A stretch of 64,000 nucleotides of DNA, from contig JBPOIU010000005.1 of assembly GCA_052034255.1 (NCBI GenBank), positions 1 through 64,000 of the forward strand, in the 5' to 3' direction. Below are positions 57,351 through 64,000 of the stretch, piece by piece. The notes under the pieces are model-generated. The model was not told the DNA's origin and made no database searches. It saw only the letters and a list, made by a program, of their open reading frames with translations. The translations under genes were made by a program, and so were the position numbers. The DNA is from JADJEK01 sp052034255 (GTDB lineage: Bacteria; Planctomycetota; B15-G4; JADJEK01). Numbering within the stretch: position 1 is the first letter of the stretch; every line of letters begins with the position of its first letter.

Positions 57351-59921
57351 ATGAAGCATCCGTTCTCAGTGGCCCTGCGGTCGATCGCGCTGATGGGCGC
57401 GGCCTCGCTCGCGATCTTCACCACCGCGGGTTGCTCGTTGTTCCAGTCGCACGGCGACTCGACCGAACCGACGGAAGCGTCGGACGCGGCCGCGACGCCT
57501 GACGCTTCGATCCAGACGCCGGACGCGTCGGCTGCCGCCGATGCGGGCGAGCGCCCGGACGTCCTGCTCGCGCAGGCGAAGCAGGCGGAACAGCAGGGCC
57601 AGCTCCAGGAAGCGCGAGCGACCTACGCTCGCGTGATCGAGATCGATCCCGGCAGCGACGTGGCGAAGGCCGGCTTCCGCGCCGTGTCCGCCACGCTCGG
57701 CATGGCGCAGGAGACCGAGGACGCGGTCGTCACCGCTGCCGAGGAAACGGCGCAGGTGCGCAAGGCCCAGCGTCGGATCGAGGCCGAGAGCAAGATCCTG
57801 CAGGGCGAAGCGGCGATGAACGCCGGCGAGTTCGAGAAGGCGATCACGTCGTTCGAAGACGCGCGCACGATCGTCCGCTGGTATCCGGATCTGCAGCAGG
57901 GCGACTTCACCGAGGAGTCGATCCTCGCGCGCATCGATCAGGCCCGCCGCAAGCAGGTCGATCAGGCGCGTCAGGAAGAGATCGCTCGCCAGACGCGCAT
58001 CCAACGCGAACAGCAGGAGCGCGAACAGCAGGCGCAGGCCGAGGTCGAGTACCGCATCAACACGCTGTTCGACGCGGCCAATCGCTCGTACCAGGACGAC
58101 CGCTACGCCGAGGCCGAGGCCTATCTGCGTGAGATCCTGAGCCTGAACCCGACGAACGCGCATGCGTCGCGTCTGCTCGAACTCGCGACGAACGCCCGCA
58201 TGCAGTCGCGCGATCGCGAACTGAAGAACACCTACAAGCGCGAATGGCGCCAGTTGTTCGACGAGCTGACCGCCGACATGCGCCCGCAGATCGACCCGTT
58301 CGAGTTCCCGAACGAGAAGGCTTGGCGCCAGATCTCCGAGCAGGGCCCGATCGCGTTCTCGGTCCAGGACGACCTGACGTCGCCGGAAGAGCGCGCGATC
58401 CTCGCCAAGCTCGCGGCCGTGCCGATCACGCTGTCGTTCAGCGACACGCCGCTCGGCGAAGTCGTGAACTGGTTCAAGACGGTCACCGGCGTCAACTTCA
58501 TCGTGTCGCCGGCCGTCACGGCCGCGGAAGAGCCGCAGTTCTCGGTGGCCGCGGGCCCGATGCCGGCGGATGAGGCGCTGCGCCTCGTCCTCGACATCTC
58601 GTCGTCGCCGCTGAAGTACCGGATCAAGGATGGCGTCGTTCAGATCATCGGTTCGGACGAGGCCGTCGGCGGCCAGCTGCTCGAGATCTACGACATCCGC
58701 GACTTGGCGAAGGTCATCACGAACTTCCCGTCGAAGGACTTCAACCTCACCCCGTCGGGCTTCTCCGACGAGAGCACGGGCGTCGAAGTGCCGGAGCCGC
58801 AGCCGCTGATCCTCGAAGGCGATCGCCTGGCCGAACTCATCAAGGCCAACATCTCGCCGGATTCGTGGACCGCGGATCCGAACAACACGATCCAGCCGGT
58901 CTCCGGCGCGCTCGTCGTCCGCCAGACGAAGGAAGTCCACGGCTTGATCGACACGTTGCTGCGCGACCTGCGTGAGAACGCGGGCACGCTGATCAACATC
59001 GAGAGCCGCTTCCTGACGGTCTACGACACCTTCCTCGAGGACATCGGCGTCGACTTCCGCGGCCTCGGCCCGGATTCGGTCAACCCGGAAGCCAACATCC
59101 CGTCGGGCTTGGTGCTCGACGACATCGGCTCGATCCCGGACGGCTTCGGTACGCCGGGCTCGCCCTCGGGTTCGGGTACCGACAACGACGTCGGCGTGTT
59201 CTTCAGCGATGGCAACGAGGACATCAAGGGTCGCGTCGAGAACCTCTACGACACGACGCTCGGCAACGACGAGTTCCAGAACTCGGGCGGCCTGTCGCTG
59301 CAAGCGACGTTCCTCGACGACACGCTGGTCGAAGCGGTCCTGCGCGCGGTGTCGAAGTACGGCATGGCGAACATCGTCGACGCTCCGTCGCTGACGGTGT
59401 TCAACGGCCAGCGCGCGAACCTCAGCGTCATCAATCACGTCTCGTACGTGAAGGACTTCGACGTCGAGATCGCGCAGGCGTCGGTCATCGCGCAACCGAT
59501 CGTCGACATCCTCCAGGACGGCGTCATCCTCGACGTCCGCCCGGTGGTCAGCTCGGACAAGCGGTTCATCACGATGGAACTGCGTCCGACGGTCGCCCTG
59601 TTGAAGCGCCCGATCGACACGTTCTCGACGACGCTCGCGATCGGCTCGCCGGTCAACATCGAGCTCCCGACCATCAACATCCAGCGTGCGCGCACGACGG
59701 TTCACATGCCGGACGGCTCGACGCTGATGATCGGTGGCTGGAAGATCATCGATGACCAGGATCTCGATTCGGGCATCCCGTTCCTCAACAAGGTGCCGAT
59801 CCTGAACTTCTTCGTCTCGCGCAAGGGCAAGTTCCTCGAGAAGAAGAAGCTGGTCGTGCTGGTCCGCGCGAAGATCTGGATCCCCGAAGAGCACGAGCCC
59901 GTGCTCGGAATGGCTCGCTGA
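57351..59921 (+). CDS. outer-membrane secretin (PilQ/GspD type), predicted lipoprotein
   Basis: An 856-aa secretin that forms the outer-membrane channel. The N-terminus is a lipoprotein signal with the cysteine at residue 28 (FTTAGC), followed by an acidic linker and TPR-like and coiled-coil stretches to about 330. Two short ring domains follow (LSFSDTPLGEVVNWFKTVTGVNF and the ISPDSW/VVRQT region), then the secretin core (ILDVRPVVSSDKRFITMELRP, HMPDGSTLMIGGW, IPFLNKVPILNFFVSRK). A strong ribosome-binding site (AGGAGGAG, 5 nt from the ATG) precedes it. A hairpin follows. The pilus ATPases, pilT/pilB and pilC, are not in the window. Confidence 0.93.
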   Translation: MKHPFSVALRSIALMGAASLAIFTTAGCSLFQSHGDSTEPTEASDAAATPDASIQTPDASAAADAGERPDVLLAQAKQAEQQGQLQEARATYARVIEIDPGSDVAKAGFRAVSATLGMAQETEDAVVTAAEETAQVRKAQRRIEAESKILQGEAAMNAGEFEKAITSFEDARTIVRWYPDLQQGDFTEESILARIDQARRKQVDQARQEEIARQTRIQREQQEREQQAQAEVEYRINTLFDAANRSYQDDRYAEAEAYLREILSLNPTNAHASRLLELATNARMQSRDRELKNTYKREWRQLFDELTADMRPQIDPFEFPNEKAWRQISEQGPIAFSVQDDLTSPEERAILAKLAAVPITLSFSDTPLGEVVNWFKTVTGVNFIVSPAVTAAEEPQFSVAAGPMPADEALRLVLDISSSPLKYRIKDGVVQIIGSDEAVGGQLLEIYDIRDLAKVITNFPSKDFNLTPSGFSDESTGVEVPEPQPLILEGDRLAELIKANISPDSWTADPNNTIQPVSGALVVRQTKEVHGLIDTLLRDLRENAGTLINIESRFLTVYDTFLEDIGVDFRGLGPDSVNPEANIPSGLVLDDIGSIPDGFGTPGSPSGSGTDNDVGVFFSDGNEDIKGRVENLYDTTLGNDEFQNSGGLSLQATFLDDTLVEAVLRAVSKYGMANIVDAPSLTVFNGQRANLSVINHVSYVKDFDVEIAQASVIAQPIVDILQDGVILDVRPVVSSDKRFITMELRPTVALLKRPIDTFSTTLAIGSPVNIELPTINIQRARTTVHMPDGSTLMIGGWKIIDDQDLDSGIPFLNKVPILNFFVSRKGKFLEKKKLVVLVRAKIWIPEEHEPVLGMAR

Positions 59922-60259
59922 TCGTCGACGCAACGTCCGAACGGACACCGCGGCGCGCCACCTCGCGAGGGGTGGCGCGCCGCGTGCGTTTCCACCACGA
60001 CGCGCTGAAGCGGTTGCCGCGATGGAGTGGGGATCGAGTGCGGCCGCGCGTGGGTCTCGAGCACCGATCCCCTCTCGGAGAACGAACCGGATCTTCCTCC
60101 GACTGAACCTGGACTCCCCCGTTACGTTCGGCCAGGAGAACAGGTAGTTTCCCGATCTTCGTCGGCCCGGCCGAACTCGGTCGGGGAACTCGGCTCGCGG
60201 GACGAACTCCGCCGTCCCGTGCGTGCTCGAAACGCGTGCGGAGTCCCAGCCTCGGTCCC
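59922..60259. other. 338-bp gap between the secretin and the TPR protein
   Basis: It holds the hairpin after the secretin (59949-59984) and a possible weak promoter (TAGTTT at 60145-60150). No gene is evident. Confidence 0.45.
59949..59984 (+). terminator. hairpin after the secretin gene
   Basis: 14-base arms around an 8-nt loop; core arms CGGCGCGCCACC and its complement GGTGGCGCGCCG. It starts 28 nt after the stop codon. No U-run. Confidence 0.7.
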
Positions 60260-63244
60260 ATGCGCAACCTCCCCATCGTCGCGTCGTTCCTCACGCTGAC
60301 CGCCGTCGCTTGCCCGTGGGCGTCGTCCACCGCGCGCGCCGCGGAACAGACCGCCGAGCAGAAGCATCAGAACCTGCTCGACGACATCGCGTATTCACGG
60401 GACATCGCGCGCTACCGGTACTTCGACCTCGCCGTCGAATGGCTGTCGACGATCGAGAAGCGCGGCGACCTCGACGCGGAATCGAAGTCCGAGGTGTTGC
60501 TGGCGAAGGCGACGATCGCGCGCCTCGCGTCCGACTACGCGCTGACGCGCGCCGAGCGACAGAAGTACTTCGACGAGGGCATCAAGAACTACAACGACGC
60601 GCTGGCATCGATGGACACGACGATGAACACTCGTCGCGGTGAAGCCGTCGTGACCGGACTCGCGTCATTGCTGGTGTCGAAGGGCAAGTTCTACTCCGAC
60701 GACGTCGCGACGCTGCGCTCGCAGGGGAAGCTCGAGGAGATGAAGGCCGCGCGCACCACGGCCGAAGAATCGTTCAAGGAAGCGGTGAAGACGCTGAACG
60801 CCGCAGTCGTCGAACTCGATGGCCGCGTCGAGGACGAGGATCTCTCCGAGGCGGACCGGACCAAGATCCAGGACCTCGCGCTGTTCGGTCGGTTCCACAA
60901 GGGGGAGGCCTACTACACGTGGGCCATGCTCTACGAGAACCAGGACTTCAACCGCGAGGACTACCTGAAGAAGACGACCGAGGTTCTCGAGGAGTTCATC
61001 TGGAGCGCCGGCGACGAGAACTTCTTCACGGTCTACGCCTACTACTACATGGGCATGTCCGAGTTCGAACTCGGCAAGATCGATGTCGACCACGCTCCGG
61101 ATCACGACGAGAAGGCGCTCGCGTCGCTGACGCACATCTTCTCGGAGTCGGGCATCGACTTCACGCGACTGGCCGCTCTCGGCGACGACGAGCGCGAGTT
61201 CGTCCAGGAAGTCGCCGAGAAGGCGTATCTCGGATGCTGCCAGCTCTATCGCAACGCCGCGAACCGCTACGAGCAGTCGTCGACGATCGCGGACACGGAC
61301 GACCTCACCGAGCAGGCACGCAAGTACCTCGTCGTGAAGGAAGGCGATTCCGACGCTGCGTGGAAAGCCGGCGCGCCGGTGTTCAAGCCCGCGATCGTCA
61401 CCGCGCTGCGATCCGCGGCGGTCGACATGATCGAGCGCCTCGAGAAGAACGTCGCCGACAACAAGCTGACGTTCGGACCGATGGGCCACTATGCGCGTCT
61501 CGAGAAGGCGCGCGCGATGGCGGACCGCGGCGATGCGGCAGGCGCGATGACGGTGGTCAAGGAAGTCGTCGAGAAGAACTCGGACAACATCGTGGGCTAC
61601 GACGGCGGCATCCTGCTCGCCGAGTTGTCGCAGGAGTCCGGCTCGGGCTCGCAACCTCCGTCCGTTCTGACGCTGATCGCTCAGGGCTTCGTGTCCGACG
61701 GCAAGGTGCCCGAGGCGATCGCCGCGTACCACCAAGTCATCGACGCGTGCAAGACGCCGGAAGACCAGAAGCAATTCGGTGCTCCGGCGTGGCTCCAGAT
61801 CGGCCGTGGCTACGACAGCGTCTCGCGCTTCCTCGAAGCGTCGCTCGCATACGAAGAAGGCATGGGCTACGCGCAAAAGGCCGGTGACGAGGAAAACCTC
61901 GCCGAACTCGCGACCAGCGCCTACTCGGCCTGGGATCGTCGCTTCCGGGAGACGAAGGACGAGTTCGACCAGAATCAGCGCAATCGCGTGCGCAAGATCG
62001 TCACCGACCTCAACCTGTCGGCGGATCTCCAGTACTTCACGGCCCGCGAGGCGTACTCGAATGCGGGCGCGATGAAGGCCGGCGCCGAACGCGACACTGC
62101 GTTCAAGGCAGCTCGCGACGAGTTCAAGAAGGTCGCGGAAGACAGCCAGTACTACGAACGCGCACTCGTCTATCAGGCGCGCTGCGTCGCCGCGACGAAG
62201 GACATCGCCGGCGCGATCAAGGTCTTCGAATCACTGTTCGCGCGCGCCAAGGACCCAAAGTTCGCGACCGCGCTCGACAAGAAGAAGGACTACCAGCGCG
62301 ACGTCGCGCTCGCGGAGGCAACGTTCTATCAAGCCGACGCATTGCTCGACGTCGGTCGCTTCGAAGACGTCCTGAAGTCGCTCGACGGCTACGAGACGAA
62401 GTACTCGAAGCAGTCGGCGTTCTATCCGAGCGTCGAGCTCTACCGCGTGCGCGCGCTCGTGGGCCTGAAGCGATTCGCGGACGCCGAAGCGCTGGTGTCG
62501 AAGATGGCCTCGCAGTACGCGAACGACAGCGCGACCACGAACGCGTACGCGGAGATCGCCAAGGGGTTCTACGCGGCGTTCGACGCGATCAAGGAAGACA
62601 CGGCTGAGAAGAAGACGCTCGAGCGGAAGACGGCGGACTACTTCGCACTGCACAACGAGCGCACGGGCTTCGCTTCGTTCACGAACCTGAAGAACGTCGC
62701 GCTGTGGTACGCCGACCTCGGCGAACTGAAGCTCGCGGAAGACAACTTCCGCCGGCTGTTCGACAAGTTCGGCAAGAACCCGGCGCAACAGAAAGAGCTG
62801 CGCGACGTGAAGCACGCGTTCGCCGCCACGCTGAATCGCGGCGACAAGTTCGCCGAAGCCGAACCGCTGTGGCGCGACGTCTATGCGTTCAAGCCGAAGG
62901 ACCGCGGCGTGGTGCGCGAATTCGCGCGCTGCCTCGGCGGCTACCTGCGCGAAGAAGGCAACGTCTACAAGGAGATCACGGGCGTCGGCAAATACTCCGA
63001 GGCTCGCGAACTCGACGTGAAACTGCTGAAGGGCATCGAAGATGCGGGTGAGAAGAACTCGCCCGACTACTGGCAGGCTCGCGTCGATTACTTCTTCCAC
63101 TTGTCGATGGAAGGACGCCAGGATCCCAACGCGAAGCAGCAGGCATTGGCGCTGTTCAAGAACTGGGATGCTCTGAACCCCGATCTCGGCGGTGAGAAGA
63201 CCGCGAAGATGCTGAGGCGACTCAACGCCGAAAATCAGCGCTGA
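60260..63244 (+). CDS. large exported TPR protein
   Basis: A 994-aa protein with a signal peptide (1 to about 28, ending ARAAE). The mature part is helical with many weakly conserved TPR motifs (for example YDSVSRFLEASLAYEEGMGYAQ, ALVYQARCVAATKDIAGAIKVFESL, LYRVRALVGLKRFADAEALV) and no catalytic domain. It is acidic, rich in Lys/Asp/Glu. It follows the secretin and precedes another exported TPR protein, so both may scaffold the same envelope machine. The ATG is chosen for the signal peptide; an ATG 24 nt upstream would add eight residues. Confidence 0.75.
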   Translation: MRNLPIVASFLTLTAVACPWASSTARAAEQTAEQKHQNLLDDIAYSRDIARYRYFDLAVEWLSTIEKRGDLDAESKSEVLLAKATIARLASDYALTRAERQKYFDEGIKNYNDALASMDTTMNTRRGEAVVTGLASLLVSKGKFYSDDVATLRSQGKLEEMKAARTTAEESFKEAVKTLNAAVVELDGRVEDEDLSEADRTKIQDLALFGRFHKGEAYYTWAMLYENQDFNREDYLKKTTEVLEEFIWSAGDENFFTVYAYYYMGMSEFELGKIDVDHAPDHDEKALASLTHIFSESGIDFTRLAALGDDEREFVQEVAEKAYLGCCQLYRNAANRYEQSSTIADTDDLTEQARKYLVVKEGDSDAAWKAGAPVFKPAIVTALRSAAVDMIERLEKNVADNKLTFGPMGHYARLEKARAMADRGDAAGAMTVVKEVVEKNSDNIVGYDGGILLAELSQESGSGSQPPSVLTLIAQGFVSDGKVPEAIAAYHQVIDACKTPEDQKQFGAPAWLQIGRGYDSVSRFLEASLAYEEGMGYAQKAGDEENLAELATSAYSAWDRRFRETKDEFDQNQRNRVRKIVTDLNLSADLQYFTAREAYSNAGAMKAGAERDTAFKAARDEFKKVAEDSQYYERALVYQARCVAATKDIAGAIKVFESLFARAKDPKFATALDKKKDYQRDVALAEATFYQADALLDVGRFEDVLKSLDGYETKYSKQSAFYPSVELYRVRALVGLKRFADAEALVSKMASQYANDSATTNAYAEIAKGFYAAFDAIKEDTAEKKTLERKTADYFALHNERTGFASFTNLKNVALWYADLGELKLAEDNFRRLFDKFGKNPAQQKELRDVKHAFAATLNRGDKFAEAEPLWRDVYAFKPKDRGVVREFARCLGGYLREEGNVYKEITGVGKYSEARELDVKLLKGIEDAGEKNSPDYWQARVDYFFHLSMEGRQDPNAKQQALALFKNWDALNPDLGGEKTAKMLRRLNAENQR

Positions 63245-63268
63245 GTCCGTTCCGTTCGTTACGCGCTT

Positions 63269-63300
63269 CGTCGCGCGGCCTAACCTTGGGCCGCGCGACG
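63269..63300 (+). terminator. hairpin after the large TPR gene
   Basis: 12-base arms CGTCGCGCGGCC and its complement around the loop TAACCTTG, 25 nt after the stop codon and just before the next promoter. Confidence 0.7.
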
Positions 63301-63309
63301 GTGCGCGCG

Positions 63310-63338
63310 TTGACACTCTTTTTCCAAGGCCCTAGCAT
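63310..63338 (+). promoter_or_regulatory. sigma-70 promoter of the last gene
   Basis: TTGACA, a 17-nt spacer containing a T-run, then TAGCAT (two mismatches). The predicted start near 63345 leaves a leader of about 49 nt. An in-frame ATG at 63337 overlaps the -10 and is therefore not the start codon. Confidence 0.65.
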
Positions 63339-63393
63339 GCGCCGCTCATTTCGAATCCGTCGCGACGTCGAACCCAGGGAATCCACGCGGCTC

Positions 63394-64000
63394 ATGATCA
63401 GGACTCCGCTCGTTCGCGCGGTGGGCGCTGGCGCCCTTCTCCTTCTCACGGGACTCGCGTTCGCGGCTCCTGCGGACCGCATCTACCGAACGACCGGTGG
63501 TCGAGCGGTCGTCGTCGACTCGGTGACCTCGGACCAATGGGACGAGGTGAAGTACAAGAAGGGCGCGAACGACCTCAACTTCCCGGGCATGACCGTGCGC
63601 TCGATCGAGTACGGCGACACGCCGGAGTCGTTCACGGTCGCACTGCAAAAGCGCGACGCCGGGGAGTACGAGAACGCAGTGTCCTTGCTGAAGGCCGCGC
63701 AGAGCGACGGCAAGGTTCGTCCCTGGATCAAAGTCGCCGCGCCGCTCGAGATCGCGAAGACGTATTTGGCCTGGGGCGGCAAGGACAAGAGCAAGTTCGA
63801 CCTCGCCGTGAAGGCATTCGACGAGGCGCTGGCCGCGAACGCGAAGTCGCGCTTGCGCCCGGAGATCCTCGCTGGTCGCGCGCAAGCGAACCTGGGCGCT
63901 GGGCACCTCGACGCCGCGATCAAGGACTACGAAGCGCTCGAAAAAGAGGCGTACGACAACAAGTACGGAGTTCGCTGGGAGCTCCGCGCTCTCGCCGAGA
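63394..64000 (+). CDS. exported TPR protein, truncated by the window end
   Basis: The reading frame is open to the last base (202 full codons). The ATG at 63394 gives a signal peptide (RTPLVRAVGAGALLLLTGLAFA) with cleavage near AFA-AP. A small beta domain follows (IYRTTGGRAVVVDSV), then TPR-like helices (LQKRDAGEYENAVSLLKAAQ, GRAQANLGAGHLDAAIKDYEAL). It has its own promoter and is probably functionally linked to the preceding TPR gene. Length and C-terminus are unknown. Confidence 0.75.
   Translation, partial: MIRTPLVRAVGAGALLLLTGLAFAAPADRIYRTTGGRAVVVDSVTSDQWDEVKYKKGANDLNFPGMTVRSIEYGDTPESFTVALQKRDAGEYENAVSLLKAAQSDGKVRPWIKVAAPLEIAKTYLAWGGKDKSKFDLAVKAFDEALAANAKSRLRPEILAGRAQANLGAGHLDAAIKDYEALEKEAYDNKYGVRWELRALAE

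Noticed and set aside
57366..59948. 860-codon minus-strand frame opposite the secretin
   Set aside because: Mirror of the secretin gene with repetitive Arg/Asp/Val composition and no domain.
1..64000. CRISPR array, rRNA, tRNA or insertion sequence
   Set aside because: No regularly spaced repeats, no conserved rRNA words, no cloverleaf in any gap, no transposase or terminal inverted repeat with target duplication was seen by eye; a covariance-model scan would be needed to exclude a divergent tRNA.

Overview
The window is very GC-rich bacterial chromosome, densely packed on both strands, with no phage, plasmid, CRISPR, rRNA or tRNA that I can recognise. The best guess is a Planctomycetota-like bacterium, possibly of the deep marine lineages. 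This rests on a Ser/Thr kinase fused through a membrane helix to an FGE-sulfatase-type domain, a DWG kinase motif, several large secreted proteins of unknown function, and many TPR proteins. The phylum is an inference, not a demonstration.

Layout. 0.3-1.2 kb: ispH (-). 1.7-4.7 kb (+): a secreted alpha/beta-hydrolase, an RluA-type pseudouridine synthase and rpmH (bL34, 43 aa). 4.8-6.9 kb (-): a tandem UspA protein and a Na/Pi-cotransporter-like protein. 7-17.3 kb (-): a seven-gene chain glcD-glcE-glcF-M61 peptidase-GT2-dinG-like-hypothetical; the six junctions are overlapping or nearly so. 17.5-20.2 kb (-): aconitase, followed by an 800-bp intergenic region with a structured-RNA candidate. 21-26.4 kb: a ThiF/MoeB-like enzyme (+), then a 992-aa secreted propeller-like protein and a secreted 348-aa protein (-). 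26.8-34.2 kb (-): operon rny-ymdB-ispA-dxs-nadK-truD. 34.3-37.5 kb (-): three linked envelope proteins of unknown function. 37.7-44.6 kb: pabB (-), xerC (+), a PLP dehydratase (-), a PAP2-type membrane enzyme and glgP (+). 44.7-51.6 kb: two TPR proteins (-) around a kinase-FGE fusion (+). 51.7-53.9 kb (+): mtaB and a family-4 uracil-DNA glycosylase. 54-64 kb (+): a pilus/secretion assembly cluster (a PilM-PilN fusion, PilO-like, a PilP-position protein, a lipoprotein secretin) and two large exported TPR proteins, the last cut by the window end.

How genes work together. Isoprenoid synthesis is represented three times (ispH, dxs, ispA), with dxs and ispA cotranscribed with RNA metabolism genes (rny, ymdB, truD). 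glcDEF should oxidise glycolate or a related 2-hydroxy acid. The cluster from 54 kb should build the inner-membrane platform and outer-membrane channel of a type IV pilus or type II secretion-like machine.

Regulatory layer. Beyond the genes, the window shows a coherent set of non-coding signals: extended -10 promoters of the form TGC-TANNNT, three of them exactly 6 nt upstream of the start codon (predicted leaderless mRNAs); long near-perfect hairpins that begin inside the stop codon of the gene they end and share a common core; a duplicated promoter module upstream of two unrelated genes; and a consensus-like sigma-70 promoter buried in the first codons of the gene before the secretin.
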